A stretch of 63,483 bases of DNA from Acetobacteraceae bacterium (GTDB lineage: Bacteria > Pseudomonadota > Alphaproteobacteria > Acetobacterales > Acetobacteraceae). The stretch spans positions 1 to 63,483 of the forward strand of contig CANBXZ010000003.1 in NCBI GenBank assembly GCA_947373495.1. Direction: 5' to 3'. Below the pieces are notes generated by a model, which worked only from the letters and a program-made list of their open reading frames with translations, was not told where the DNA came from and made no database searches. Each line of letters begins with the position of its first letter. Position 1 is the stretch's first letter. The position numbers and the translations under genes were made by a program. Shown here one piece after another: positions 34,040 to 43,569 of this stretch.

Positions 34040-34579
34040 TCAGGCGTTTACCAGGCGGGCGCGCAGCAGGCGGTCGGGGCCATTGACCACACCGCCACTG
34101 CCGGTTCCGCGCTTGATCTTGTCCACGGCATCCATGCCGCCCACCACCTGGCCCCAGATGGTGTATTGGCCGTCCAGGTTCGGAGACGGCCCGAACATGA
34201 TGTAGAACTGGCTGTTGGCGCTGTTCGGGTCGCTGGCGCGGGCCATGCCGCAGGTGCCGCGCAGGAAGCGGTAGCGGTTGGTGAACTCGGCCCGCAGGTT
34301 GGGCAGCGGGGAACCGCCGGTGCCGGTGCCGGTGGGGTCGCCACCCTGGGCCATGAAGCCCTCGATCACGCGATGGAACGGCGTGCCATCGTAGAAGCCC
34401 TGGCGCACCAGGGTCTTGATGCGCTCGACATGGTTCGGCGCGACATCATGGCGGAACTGGATGGTGACCGGGCCGTCCTTCAGCTCGAACACCAGACGTT
34501 CCTCGGCCGGCTGCGCGCGCAGCACGGAGGGGGAGGCCAGCCCGGCAAGGGCCAGGCCGGCGAGAACACGACGCTGCAT
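34040..34579 (-). CDS. cyclophilin-type peptidyl-prolyl isomerase, exported
   Basis: Encodes 179 residues. It begins with a signal peptide (MQRRVLAGLALAGLASPSVLRAQ), so it is a periplasmic folding catalyst. The core is nearly the same as in its neighbour: GTPFHRVIEGFMAQGGDPTGTG and NSQFYIMFGPSPNLDGQYTIWG. The tandem pair looks like a duplication followed by compartment specialisation. It lies between coaD (14 bp) and the cytoplasmic copy (21 bp). Confidence 0.95.
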   Translation of the reverse strand: MQRRVLAGLALAGLASPSVLRAQPAEERLVFELKDGPVTIQFRHDVAPNHVERIKTLVRQGFYDGTPFHRVIEGFMAQGGDPTGTGTGGSPLPNLRAEFTNRYRFLRGTCGMARASDPNSANSQFYIMFGPSPNLDGQYTIWGQVVGGMDAVDKIKRGTGSGGVVNGPDRLLRARLVNA

Positions 34580-34593
34580 GGAAAAGACCTTTC

Positions 34594-35106
34594 CTAACCG
34601 GCGGGCTTGGTGACGCGCGCCATCGTGCGCTCGAACGTCAGCCGGGGCACGAAGCTGCGGATATCGCCGCCCAGCATGGCAATTTCCTTGACCAGGCGGG
34701 AGGCGATGAACTGGTTGGTTTCGCTGGCCATCAGGAAGACGGTCTCGATCTCGTCGTTCAGGCGCCGGTTCATGCCGGTCATCTGGAACTCGTAGTCGAA
34801 GTCCGACACCGCGCGCAGGCCGCGCACCAGCATCTGCGCGCCGACTTCGGCGCAGAAATGGATCAGCAGGCCCTGGAACGGCCGCACATCGATGACGCAG
34901 CCGGTGCGGGCGGCAACGTGGTCGGTTTCGGCCTTCACCAGTTCAACCCGTTCCTCAAGGCTGAACAGCGGCCCCTTGGCGTTGTTGATGGCCACGCCCA
35001 CCACCAGCCGGTCCATCAACCGCGCGGCGCGGCTGATGACGTCCAGGTGGCCATTGGTGATCGGGTCGAAGGTGCCGGGATAAAGCCCGACGCGTTCACG
35101 CGACAT
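34594..35106 (-). CDS. coaD: pantetheine-phosphate adenylyltransferase CoaD
   Basis: Encodes 170 residues of the usual length. The nucleotidyltransferase motif [10 protein letters not shown] (T17-N-G-H20) and the C-terminal [15 protein letters not shown] are typical, as is [27 protein letters not shown] in the middle. It makes dephospho-CoA from 4'-phosphopantetheine and ATP, the fourth step of CoA synthesis. Its start overlaps the end of gyrA by 11 bp, so the two are cotranscribed. Confidence 0.97.
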   Translation of the reverse strand: MSRERVGLYPGTFDPITNGHLDVISRAARLMDRLVVGVAINNAKGPLFSLEERVELVKAETDHVAARTGCVIDVRPFQGLLIHFCAEVGAQMLVRGLRAVSDFDYEFQMTGMNRRLNDEIETVFLMASETNQFIASRLVKEIAMLGGDIRSFVPRLTFERTMARVTKPAG

Positions 35107-37885
35107 CAGAAGTCTCCTCGGATTCAGGGCCGGCGGTCGGCGGGTCCTGGCCCTGCTCGTCTGCCACCGGGAAGCAACTGGTCACGCGCTCACTGCCGTT
35201 CAGCTTCAGCAGCGTCACGCCCATGGCCTGGCGGCCCAGCGGGCGAACCTGGCGGGCCGGCAGGCGGATGAGCTGGCCGCCATCGGTCACCAGCATCACG
35301 TCGTCGCTGGCGCGCACCGGGAAGGTGGCCACCACCTCACGGCCATCCTTCACCCGGCGCTGGTCGATGCCGAGGATGCCGAGGCCACCACGGCCGGAGA
35401 CGCGGTATTCATAGGCGGAACTGACCTTGCCGAAGCCGGCATCGGTCACCGTCAGCAGCAGTTCCTCGGCCGCTTCCATGGCGTCGAAGCGTTCGGCGGT
35501 CAGCACCACCTCCTCGCTCGGCGCCTCGGCGTCGTCCTCGGTGGCTTCGCTGGCGGTGTCGGCGGCGTCAAGCTCCTCGCCGGCGGCGCGGCGCTTCTGC
35601 GCCTTGGCCTTCAGGTAGGCGGCGCGTTCCGCCGGCGTGGCCTGCATATGCGTCAGCACGGCCAGCGAGATCACCGCATCCTTGTCCGCCAGCTTGATGC
35701 CGCGCACGCCGGAACTGTCCCGCCCGGCGAAGACGCGCAGCGTCTCGGTCTCGGCCACGAAGCGAATGGCGCGGCCACGGCGGGTGGCCAGCATGATGTC
35801 ATCGCCCTCGCGGCAGGACGCCACGCCGATCAGGCTGTCGCCGTCGTCCAGCTTCATCGCGATCAGCCCCACGGCCCGCATGTTGCGGAAGTCCGAGAGC
35901 TTGTTGCGGCGCACATTGCCCTGCGCCGTGGCGAAGACCAGGTGCAGGTTTTCCCACAGCGCTTCTTCCTGCGGCAGGGACAGCACGGCGGTCACCGCCT
36001 CGGCTTCCTGCAACTGCAGCACCTGGCGCAGCGAACGCCCCTTCCCTTGCGGGCCGGCTTCCGGCAACTGCCAGACCTTGGTGCGGAAGGCGATGCCGCG
36101 GCTGGTGAAGAACAGCACCCATTGGTGGGTATGGGCGATGAAGCTGCGCACCACCACGTCGTCCTGGCGGGTGCTGGCGGCGGACCGCCCCTTGCCGCCG
36201 CGGTTCTGGGCGCGGAAGGTCTCCAGCGGGGTGCGCTTGACGTAGCCGTCGCGCGTCAGCGTCACCACCATCATGCCTGGCTCGATCAGGCTCTCGTCAT
36301 CCACATCGGCAACGCTGTCGAGGATCTGCGTCATCCGCGGCGAGGCGATCTGCGCCCGCACCGCCAGCAACTCCTCGGTCATCACCTCCATGCGGCGGAT
36401 GCGGCTGCTGAGGATGTCCAGCAGGGCGGCGATCTTCTCACCCACCTCGGTCAGCTCGGCGGTGATCTTGTCGCGTTCCAGGCCGGTCAGCCGGTTCAGC
36501 GTCAGCGCCAGGATGCCGCGGGCCTGGGCGTCGGTCAGCCGCACCGTGTTCTCGGCCGTCACCACATTGCCGGCATCCTGCACCAGCGCCAGCAGCACGC
36601 CGACATCGCCGGCCGGCCAGTCGCGGCCCATCAGGCTGGCGCGCGCCTCGGCCGGGTCCCGGCTGGCGCGGATCACGCGGATGATCTCGTCGATATTGGC
36701 CACGGCGATGGCCAGGCCGATCAGCAGGTGGCCGCGTTCGCGCGCCTTGTTCAGCCGGTAGCGGCTGCGCCGCAGCACCACCTCCTCGCGGAACTCGATG
36801 AAGGCCATCAGCGCCTCGCGCAGGCCCATCTGCTGCGGCCGGCCGTTGTTCAGCGCCAGGAAGTTGACCGGGAAGGAGGTTTGCAGCTGCGTCATGCGGT
36901 AGAGCTGGTTCAGCACCACCTCCGCCGTGGCGTCGCGCTTCAGCTCGATCACCATGCGCATGCCGTCGCGGTCGCTTTCGTCCCGCAGGTCGGAAATGCC
37001 CTCGATCGCCTTGGCGCGCACCAGTTCGGCGATCTTCTCCATCAGGCTGGACTTGTTGACCTGATAGGGAATTTCGGTGGCGACAATCTGCTGCCGGCCG
37101 CCGCGCATCTCCTCGATCTCGCACTTGGCGCGCAGCGGAATGCTGCCGCGCCCGGTCTCGAAGGCGGCGCGGATGCCGGCGCGGCCGAGGATGAGGCCAC
37201 CGGTCGGGAAGTCCGGCCCGGGCACGATCTCCATCAACTGCTCAAGCGTGGTGTCCGGCTCGCTGATCAGCTTCAGCGTGGCGTCGATGATCTCGCCCGG
37301 GTTGTGTGTCGGGATATTGGTCGCCATGCCCACGGCGATGCCGCTGGCGCCGTTCACCAGCAGGTTCGGGAAGGCGGCCGGCAGGACCTTCGGCTCGCTC
37401 TCGCTCTCGTCGTAGTTCGGCTGGAAATCGACCGTATCCTCGTCGATGCCTTCCAGCAGCGCCGCGGCGGACCTGGCCAGCCGCACCTCGGTATACCGCA
37501 TGGCCGCCGGCGGGTCGCCGTCCACGCTGCCGAAATTGCCCTGGCCGTCGATCAACGGCACGCGCAGGGAGAAGGTCTGCGCCATGCGCACCATGGCGTC
37601 GTAGATCGCGCTGTCGCCATGCGGGTGGTACTTACCCATCACGTCGCCGACCACGCGGGAAGATTTGCGGTGCGGCTTGTCCGCCGTGTAGCCGCTTTCC
37701 TGCATGGCGTAGAGGATGCGGCGATGCACCGGCTTCAGGCCGTCCCGCGCATCCGGCAAGGCGCGCGAGACGATGACGCTCATGGCGTAGGCCAGGTAGG
37801 AGGAGCGCATCTCCTCCTCCAGCCCAACCGGCACGGTATCCATCGGCCGGGGTGCGTCGCCGGCGCCGCCTTTGGTGTCACTCAC
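35096..37885 (-). CDS. gyrA: DNA gyrase subunit A
   Basis: Encodes 929 residues. It is the breakage-reunion subunit of gyrase. The active-site Tyr131 is in [10 protein letters not shown]. The quinolone region has the wild-type Ser92 and Asp96 ([12 protein letters not shown]), so sequence alone suggests no target-site resistance. The GyrA box reads QNRGGKG (usual QRRGGKG). The C-terminal beta-pinwheel carries a charged insert of about 60 residues ([13 protein letters not shown] onward, ending near SEEVV), as in other alphaproteobacterial GyrA. It is the first gene of a run with coaD and two isomerases. Confidence 0.98.
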   Translation of the reverse strand: MSDTKGGAGDAPRPMDTVPVGLEEEMRSSYLAYAMSVIVSRALPDARDGLKPVHRRILYAMQESGYTADKPHRKSSRVVGDVMGKYHPHGDSAIYDAMVRMAQTFSLRVPLIDGQGNFGSVDGDPPAAMRYTEVRLARSAAALLEGIDEDTVDFQPNYDESESEPKVLPAAFPNLLVNGASGIAVGMATNIPTHNPGEIIDATLKLISEPDTTLEQLMEIVPGPDFPTGGLILGRAGIRAAFETGRGSIPLRAKCEIEEMRGGRQQIVATEIPYQVNKSSLMEKIAELVRAKAIEGISDLRDESDRDGMRMVIELKRDATAEVVLNQLYRMTQLQTSFPVNFLALNNGRPQQMGLREALMAFIEFREEVVLRRSRYRLNKARERGHLLIGLAIAVANIDEIIRVIRASRDPAEARASLMGRDWPAGDVGVLLALVQDAGNVVTAENTVRLTDAQARGILALTLNRLTGLERDKITAELTEVGEKIAALLDILSSRIRRMEVMTEELLAVRAQIASPRMTQILDSVADVDDESLIEPGMMVVTLTRDGYVKRTPLETFRAQNRGGKGRSAASTRQDDVVVRSFIAHTHQWVLFFTSRGIAFRTKVWQLPEAGPQGKGRSLRQVLQLQEAEAVTAVLSLPQEEALWENLHLVFATAQGNVRRNKLSDFRNMRAVGLIAMKLDDGDSLIGVASCREGDDIMLATRRGRAIRFVAETETLRVFAGRDSSGVRGIKLADKDAVISLAVLTHMQATPAERAAYLKAKAQKRRAAGEELDAADTASEATEDDAEAPSEEVVLTAERFDAMEAAEELLLTVTDAGFGKVSSAYEYRVSGRGGLGILGIDQRRVKDGREVVATFPVRASDDVMLVTDGGQLIRLPARQVRPLGRQAMGVTLLKLNGSERVTSCFPVADEQGQDPPTAGPESEETSDVA

Positions 37886-38038
37886 GCTTGGTTCGGTCCT
37901 GTCATGGCCTGGCCAAGGCCCGGCCGGGCATGGAGATATGGAGGGCCGCCAGAACGGCCACGAGGCCCGAGTCTATAGCAGTTTCAAGTAAATGACGCAC
38001 CCCGCCCCCCGGCATTGGCCGCGGCGCGCCAGCCATGC

Positions 38039-38066
38039 GCCTGGGGCGGGCTTATTCGCCCCAGGC
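38039..38066 (-). terminator. hairpin terminator after the MmgE/PrpD gene
   Basis: A 10-bp perfect stem (GCCTGGGGCG / CGCCCCAGGC) with an 8-nt loop lies 42 bp past the MmgE/PrpD stop on the minus strand. It separates the catabolic operon from gyrA. Confidence 0.75.
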
Positions 38067-38108
38067 CGTTGATTTCACTTGGTTTGTCGGCAAGCCCCGG
38101 CGGCCAGG

Positions 38109-39470
38109 CTATTCCGCCGCCAGCCGGGCCGGCGCCAGCAGGCCCAGCAGCGCCGTCACCGGCCGGTCCCCGGGGGCCAAAATGGCCTGGGCCACCGCCC
38201 CGGCATCGGCCACGCTGCCGGCATGGCGGAGGCAGCCGGCCAGCTTGGTGGTCAGCTCGGCATCGCTCAGCGGCAGTTCCGCGCCCCCGCGCAGCGCGTC
38301 CACCCGGCGGCTCAAGGTGCGGCCATCCTTCAGCGCCAGGGTCACGCTGCTGAAGCGCGGCTTCAGGCTGCCGGGCAGTTCCTTCTTGGTCACCTTGGGC
38401 AGGAAGGCCTGGATCTCGGCCCGCTGCACCGCGGCGTCCTCGAAGCTGGCCAGTTCCACCCGGCCATCCGCCAGGCCGGCGGCCATGGCGTATTGCATGG
38501 AGAACTTGCCCTCCAGCCCGGTCTTCGGCGCGTCGTGCAGCAAGGGCGAGAAGCTGCGGTTGGTGCCCTCCACCGCCACGCTGGCCACATCCGCCAGCGC
38601 CACGCCGGTTTCCCGCTTCAGGTCCAGCAGCGCGTCCAACGCGCGATGGGTGGCGTAGCACATCGGGTATTTCTTCACCTCCAGCCCGGCCCGCACCAGC
38701 AGGCGCGGTGCCTGGCCCAGCTCGGCCATCCCGGCCACCAGGTCCTCCCCGGCGCCATACAGCTTGGCGTAGCCGCGCGGGCCTTCCAGGCTTTCCGGCG
38801 CGCTGTCAAAACCTTCCCGCGCCAGCAGCACGGACTGCAGCGCGGCGCGGTTGCTGTGGCCGGCCTGGAAGCTCTTGGCGTCGGTGCCGAAATTCTCGCG
38901 GCTGCCGGCGGCCTGGGCCACGGTCAGGCCAATGGCGTTGGCGGTCTGCTCGGCGGTGAGCTTCAGCAGGTTGGCGCAGGCGGCCGTGGCGCCGAACATG
39001 CCGATGCTGGCGGTGGCGTGAAAGCCCTTGGCGTAGTGTTCATCCCCCAAGGCTTCGCCGATGCGGCCGGCGACCTCGAAGCCCACGGCATAGGCGGTGC
39101 ACACCGCTTCCAGCCCCAGCCCCTCGGCTTCCGCCAGCGCCAGCAGCGCCGGCAGCATGGCAACGGAGGGGTGGCCGCGCATCGGGCCGGTCACGTCGTC
39201 AAAGTCCAGCACATGGCCCAGCACCGCATTGGCGAAGGCGGCCTGTTCGATGCCGAGCTTTTCCTCGGTGCCCCAGATGCGCGCCACGCCCGGGCCGCTG
39301 GCGCGGCGGGCATAGGCCAGCGCCTTGACGAAGGCGGGTTCATGCGTGCCGCCGATGGCACAGGCCAACGTGTCCAGCAGGGCGCGGCGGGCGGCGTGGC
39401 TTTCCTCCGGGCTCATGTCGGCCGCGGTGAAGCCGGCGGCGAAGGCACCGATTTTCTGCGCGAGTGTCAT
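38109..39470 (-). CDS. MmgE/PrpD family protein (2-methylcitrate dehydratase-like)
   Basis: Encodes 453 residues. I chose the ATG at 39470, which follows GAAGGGAAC; an ATG at 39494 overlapping the previous stop is the alternative. Family marks: EESHAARRALLDTLACAIGG, DFDDVTGPMRGHPSVAMLPALLALAE, and KKYPMCYATHRALDALLDL. Members include 2-methylcitrate dehydratase, itaconate-related and other hydro-lyases, and many of unknown role. Last gene of the 42535-38109 operon, where it could act on the acid left after ring cleavage. The activity is not certain from sequence. Confidence 0.88.
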   Translation of the reverse strand: MTLAQKIGAFAAGFTAADMSPEESHAARRALLDTLACAIGGTHEPAFVKALAYARRASGPGVARIWGTEEKLGIEQAAFANAVLGHVLDFDDVTGPMRGHPSVAMLPALLALAEAEGLGLEAVCTAYAVGFEVAGRIGEALGDEHYAKGFHATASIGMFGATAACANLLKLTAEQTANAIGLTVAQAAGSRENFGTDAKSFQAGHSNRAALQSVLLAREGFDSAPESLEGPRGYAKLYGAGEDLVAGMAELGQAPRLLVRAGLEVKKYPMCYATHRALDALLDLKRETGVALADVASVAVEGTNRSFSPLLHDAPKTGLEGKFSMQYAMAAGLADGRVELASFEDAAVQRAEIQAFLPKVTKKELPGSLKPRFSSVTLALKDGRTLSRRVDALRGGAELPLSDAELTTKLAGCLRHAGSVADAGAVAQAILAPGDRPVTALLGLLAPARLAAE

Positions 39471-39490
39471 GCGTGCGTTCCCTTCCCTGT

Positions 39491-40309
39491 TCATTGCTTC
39501 GCCAGGAAGGCCAGCACATCGCGTGCGCAGCGTTCCGGCACGGCGTCGCCGATATTGTGCGGCATGCCGTCATAGGTGATCAGTTCGGCCTGCGGGATCG
39601 CGTCCCGCATGCCCTCGTACAGCCCATGGTGGCCGATGGGCTCGGCACCCGGCGCCACCAGCAGCGTCGGGCACTGGATGCGCGGCAGGTCGCCGGCCCA
39701 GTTGCGGCTGCTCATGTGGTTGACGAAGCGGCCGATGAAGGCCGGGTCGTTGCGGCCCATGTCCTGCGGGAACCATTCCAGGAAGCCCGGGTCCTGGTCG
39801 GCCGGGAAACGGTCGGCGATGGTCTCACGGATGAAGCGCTCGATGCCGTCGCGCTGGAAGCGGGCGACCCAGCCGGTGGCCTGGGTGCCGGCCAGGCCGG
39901 GCGAGGCGGCGAACAGGCTGAGGCTGGCAACCCGGCCCGGATGCTCGATGGCCATGCGCTGGCCGATATAGCCGCCGGCCGAGTTGCCGACGACATGCGC
40001 CTTTGCCACTCCCAGGTGGTCCAGCAGTTCCAGTGCATCGGCCAGCAGGCGTTCCAGCGTCAGCGGCCGCTCCTCACCGGGGATTTCGCTGGCGCCGTGG
40101 CCGCGCAGTTCCGGCGTGATGCAGGTGTATTCCCGCGCCAGGATGGGCAGCCAGCCGAACCAGCGGCGATAGCTGCTCATGGCCGGGTGCAGCAGCAGCA
40201 CCGGAATGGCCGGCGTGCGCCAGGGGTCGGTGAAGTCGTCCACCCGGTAGGCCAGGCTGGTGCCGTCGCTGGCGCGGAACCGCGCCATGTTGGGGGCAAG
40301 CTGGGTCAT
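39491..40309 (-). CDS. alpha/beta hydrolase (ring-fission-product hydrolase type)
   Basis: Encodes 272 residues. The ATG at 40309 overlaps the monooxygenase stop (ATGA). The nucleophile elbow is GNSAGG with Ser110. HPAM near residue 42 supplies the oxyanion hole, and PHNIGD near the end carries the catalytic His. In meta-cleavage operons such enzymes hydrolyse the ring-fission product into a 2-hydroxydienoate and a carboxylic acid. Its position, coupled to the monooxygenase and dioxygenase genes, fits that role. Other esterase roles cannot be excluded. Confidence 0.85.
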   Translation of the reverse strand: MTQLAPNMARFRASDGTSLAYRVDDFTDPWRTPAIPVLLLHPAMSSYRRWFGWLPILAREYTCITPELRGHGASEIPGEERPLTLERLLADALELLDHLGVAKAHVVGNSAGGYIGQRMAIEHPGRVASLSLFAASPGLAGTQATGWVARFQRDGIERFIRETIADRFPADQDPGFLEWFPQDMGRNDPAFIGRFVNHMSSRNWAGDLPRIQCPTLLVAPGAEPIGHHGLYEGMRDAIPQAELITYDGMPHNIGDAVPERCARDVLAFLAKQ

Positions 40310-41490
40310 ATCGCCGCCGTCGTCGGGTCGTAGGTGTAGAGCCATTCGTAGCGGGCGCGGATTTTCTCGGCCTGCCATTCATTGTCGATATAGGCCGCCG
40401 CGCCCTCGGCATTGGCCAGCGCCGGGTTGTGGAAGCGGGCGGTGTTGTCGGTGGCGCCGCGCACCATGCGGGCGGTGCGCTCCACCCGGGCGCCCTCATA
40501 GCGGCGCAGCGCGGCCTCGGTGCCGGTTACCTCGTCCAGCGCCCGGGCCAGCATGTAGCCATCCTCGATCGCATGCACCGCGCCCTGGGCCAGGAAGGGC
40601 AGCGTCGGGTGGCAGGCATCGCCCAGCAGCGTGACGCGGCCGCGGCCCCATTCCATCAGCGGGTCGCGCGCCAGGAAGGCCCAGCGGAACGGCGTCTCGA
40701 TGGCGTCGATCATCAGGTGGATGTCGTCGTGCCAGCCGGCGAAATCGGCGTGCATCTCGGCGTGGCTGCCGCGCGAGGTCCAGCTTTCCTCCTGCCAGTG
40801 CTGGCCTTCCACCACGCCCACCAGGTTCATCAGGCGGAAGTTGCGCAGCGGGTACTGCACCACGTGGCGGCCCGGGCCGACCCAGTTGGTGGCGACGGCG
40901 CGGCGCATCCGTTCCGGCAGCTTTTCGGTCGGAATCACTCCGCGCCAGGCAAAGATGCCGGTGAAGCGCGCCTTGGCCTCGCCCCACAGCTGGTGGCGGA
41001 TGGCGCTGTGGATGCCATCGGCGCCCAGCAGCATGTCGCCCTCGGCGCTGCTGCCATCGGTGAAGCGCAGGCGCACTCTCTCGCCCAGGTCATCGAAGCC
41101 GGCGGCCTTCCGGCCCAGGCGGATGCAGCCCGGCGCGGCTTCGCGCACCGCCGCTTCCAGCACGCCCAGCAGGTCCGGCCGATACACGGTGAGGTAGGGA
41201 AAGCCGTAGCGTTCAATGCATTCGCCGACGATGTCGAACGGCTGCCACGCCTGGCCGGTGGACCACAGCCGCACCTCCTTGCCCGGCGTCTCGCAGGAGA
41301 TGGCGGTGACCTTCTCCCCCACGCCCAGCGCGTAGAGCACGCGGGCACCGTTGGGCGAAACCTGCACCCCGGCGCCAACTTCGGTCAGTGCCTGGGCCTG
41401 TTCGTAGACCTCAACCTCATAGCCGCGCTGCAGCAGGGCCAGCGCCGCGGTCAGGCCGCCAATGCCGCCGCCGGCGATCAGGATCTTCAT
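40306..41490 (-). CDS. FAD-dependent aromatic monooxygenase (salicylate/3-hydroxybenzoate hydroxylase type)
   Basis: Encodes 394 residues from the ATG at 41490. A GGGIGG FAD motif lies at 7-12, the DG motif GADGIHSAIRHQL in the middle, and the GD motif GDACHPTLPFLAQGA near residue 300: the three marks of group A flavoprotein hydroxylases. It would add a hydroxyl to an aromatic ring using NAD(P)H and O2, preparing the substrate for the extradiol dioxygenase encoded 37 bp upstream. Closest by look to salicylate and 3-hydroxybenzoate 6-hydroxylases; the exact substrate is unknown. Confidence 0.9.
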   Translation of the reverse strand: MKILIAGGGIGGLTAALALLQRGYEVEVYEQAQALTEVGAGVQVSPNGARVLYALGVGEKVTAISCETPGKEVRLWSTGQAWQPFDIVGECIERYGFPYLTVYRPDLLGVLEAAVREAAPGCIRLGRKAAGFDDLGERVRLRFTDGSSAEGDMLLGADGIHSAIRHQLWGEAKARFTGIFAWRGVIPTEKLPERMRRAVATNWVGPGRHVVQYPLRNFRLMNLVGVVEGQHWQEESWTSRGSHAEMHADFAGWHDDIHLMIDAIETPFRWAFLARDPLMEWGRGRVTLLGDACHPTLPFLAQGAVHAIEDGYMLARALDEVTGTEAALRRYEGARVERTARMVRGATDNTARFHNPALANAEGAAAYIDNEWQAEKIRARYEWLYTYDPTTAAI

Positions 41491-41527
41491 GGCTTGTCGT
41501 TCCCCTGGGCTTGCTGCCGGTCGGGGC

Positions 41528-42535
41528 TCATTCCGCGGCCCCGCGCACATTCTGGTCCCACCACAGGCATTCGCCCTGGCGCAGTTGGTGATTGCCTTCC
41601 AGCACCTGCACCGGCACCCGCTCGCCGCGCTTGGCCGCCGCCATGCGCATTTCCTTGGCCGCCGCGCGCTGGTCCGGCGGGGTCCAGTCGCGGTCATGGC
41701 CCCAGAGCGACGGGCCGCTGGTCACCTCGGTGGCGGTCCAGTTCGGGTCGTCGATGGTGCGGCCGCCCCAGCCGTATTCCACCAGGAAGCCGCTGGGCGA
41801 GTAATTGTAGAAGCTGAGCATGTAGTCGTTCACATGCCGGCCCAGCGTGGTGGCGATGCGCTTTTCCTGCTCCTGGGCGATGTCATAGGCTTGGCCGACA
41901 TCGTCCATCATGTAGGTCTCAAGCATCAGGTGGTGCAGCTTCGGCTGCGGATTCTCGATCAGCGCCAGGCTGTGGTGCCGGGCATTGCAGTGGAAGAAAT
42001 AGGCGCGGAACGGCTGGGTGATGTAGTCGCTGACCCGGAAGCCCAGGATGTCGCGGTAGAAGCCCAGCATCCGGTCGATATCCGGCACCCACAGCACCGC
42101 ATGGCCCATGCCCAGCACGCCGGTGCGGAAGCCGCTGATCGGCCGGCCCGGCACGAAGGGTGCCGCGGTGCTCTCGGCGCCGTGGGTCAGTTCCACCCGG
42201 TTGCCCAGCGGGTCCTCGCACCACACCAGGCCGGCCACGGCGCGCTGCGCGCACAGCGCCGCGTCGCCGCGATGCACCCGCACCCCGGCGGCTTCCAGCT
42301 TGGCCGCCATCGCGTCCAGCGCGGTGGCGTCGGCCAGTTCCCAGCCGAAGAAGGCGGCGCCATTGCCGGCATCCTCGGCCACCAGCAGGCGCTGCTTGCG
42401 GTCGTCCATCCGGAAGCGCAGCTGGGTGCGGGTCTGCTCGGCCAGTTGCAGCCCCAGCAGCCTGGTGCCGAAGCTGGCCCAATCTTCCAGAGAGGTGGCG
42501 CGCACGCCGACATACCCCAAGGCCTGAACCTGCAT
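41528..42535 (-). CDS. extradiol ring-cleavage dioxygenase (VOC/type I, two-domain)
   Basis: Encodes 335 residues; the ATG at 42535 follows GAAGGGAACG. Two vicinal-oxygen-chelate domains are visible. The C-terminal one carries the iron triad: His145 (GMGHAVLWVPD), a His in LHHLMLETYMMDDVG (201 or 202) and Glu253 (SPSGFLVEYGWGG), matching BphC-type catechol 2,3-dioxygenases. It opens a catecholic ring next to a hydroxyl. First gene of a four-gene minus-strand operon with a flavin hydroxylase, a hydrolase and MmgE/PrpD. Divergent from the TctC pair at 42621. Confidence 0.9.
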   Translation of the reverse strand: MQVQALGYVGVRATSLEDWASFGTRLLGLQLAEQTRTQLRFRMDDRKQRLLVAEDAGNGAAFFGWELADATALDAMAAKLEAAGVRVHRGDAALCAQRAVAGLVWCEDPLGNRVELTHGAESTAAPFVPGRPISGFRTGVLGMGHAVLWVPDIDRMLGFYRDILGFRVSDYITQPFRAYFFHCNARHHSLALIENPQPKLHHLMLETYMMDDVGQAYDIAQEQEKRIATTLGRHVNDYMLSFYNYSPSGFLVEYGWGGRTIDDPNWTATEVTSGPSLWGHDRDWTPPDQRAAAKEMRMAAAKRGERVPVQVLEGNHQLRQGECLWWDQNVRGAAE

Positions 42536-42620
42536 GGCACCGTTCCCTTCCTGTCTTGCCGGCGATGTTAGACTGCGCTTGGCTGGCTGGCGACACCCGG
42601 GGTGTCCAAGGGGGAAACGC

Positions 42621-43568
42621 ATGTTCTGGCGCGGCATACTGCTGCTGGTTGCATTGTATCTGGCCGGGGCTGCCCAGGCGCAGCCGGCGTTTCCGGACCA
42701 CCCGATCCAGGTCATCAACCCCTATGGCGCCGGCAGCACCACCGACCTGCTGACCCGCGCCCTGGCCAGCGCCATGCAGCCCCGCCTGGGCCAGCCGGTG
42801 GTGGTGGTGAACCGAGACGGCGTGGCCGGCGGGCTGGGCACCGGCCTGGCCGCCCGCGCCCCGGCCGATGGCTACACCCTGCTGTTCGCGCCGGCGGTGG
42901 TGTTCTCGGTGCTGCCCAGCGTCCGGCAGGACCTTGGCTACCGGCCGGAAAGCTTCACCCCGGTGTGCCAGGCGTTCGAGAACACCATGGTGCTGGCGGT
43001 GCGGCAGGACAGCCCGCTGCGCACCCTGGCCGACCTGGTGACAGCCGCTAAGGCCCGCCCCGGCGCGCTGACCTATGGCCATCAGGGCGTCGCCTCGGTG
43101 CCGCATCTGGCCGCGGTGGTGTTCCTCCAGGCCGCGGGGGTCGAGGCGCAGGACGTGCCCTATCGCAGCGAGCCGAACGTGGTGGTGGAATTGCAGGCCG
43201 GGCGGGTGGATTTCGGCGCGCTGGTGGCAGGTTCCATCAACAACCAGCCGCTGCGGGCGCTGGCGGTGTTCGCGCCCCGCCGCCACCATCTGCTGCCGGA
43301 GGCCCCGACCGCCCGCGAGCAGGGCTACGACCTCTCGCCGGCCAGCTTCGGCGGGCTGTTCGCCCCGGCCGGCACCCCGGCGCCAGTGGTGGCGCGGCTG
43401 GCTGCCGCCTGCGCCGCCGCGGCAACGGAGCCGAGCTATGCCGAGGCCGCCCGGCGCGGCTTCCAGCCGCAGGCGTATCACCTGGGCCCGGAAGCCTTCG
43501 CCGCCCGCCTGCAAGCCGAGATTGCCGAGAAAGCCCGGCTGCTCGCCGGCCTGCGACTGGACCGCTGA
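42621..43568 (+). CDS. TctC/Bug-type binding protein, first of tandem pair
   Basis: Encodes 315 residues; the ATG at 42621 follows gggggaaacgc. The signal peptide (MFWRGILLLVALYLAGAAQA) ends before QPAFPDHPIQVINPYGAGS. Family marks VVVVNRDGVAGGLGT and GHQGVASVPHLAAVV are shared with the next gene, so the two are recent paralogues. Likely periplasmic receptor for an aromatic or related acid, given the divergent ring-cleavage operon 85 bp away. No TctAB subunits in the window. Confidence 0.9.
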   Translation: MFWRGILLLVALYLAGAAQAQPAFPDHPIQVINPYGAGSTTDLLTRALASAMQPRLGQPVVVVNRDGVAGGLGTGLAARAPADGYTLLFAPAVVFSVLPSVRQDLGYRPESFTPVCQAFENTMVLAVRQDSPLRTLADLVTAAKARPGALTYGHQGVASVPHLAAVVFLQAAGVEAQDVPYRSEPNVVVELQAGRVDFGALVAGSINNQPLRALAVFAPRRHHLLPEAPTAREQGYDLSPASFGGLFAPAGTPAPVVARLAAACAAAATEPSYAEAARRGFQPQAYHLGPEAFAARLQAEIAEKARLLAGLRLDR

Positions 43569-43569
43569 G

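Noticed and set aside
35430-35640. Charged insert in the GyrA C-terminal domain as a novelty
   Set aside because: Other alphaproteobacterial GyrA proteins carry a comparable acidic/basic insert at the same place, so it is lineage-typical.
35648-37978. Open frame of about 780 codons on the plus strand opposite gyrA
   Set aside because: Low-complexity His/Gln/Arg/Ala composition and complete overlap with gyrA; no start signal.
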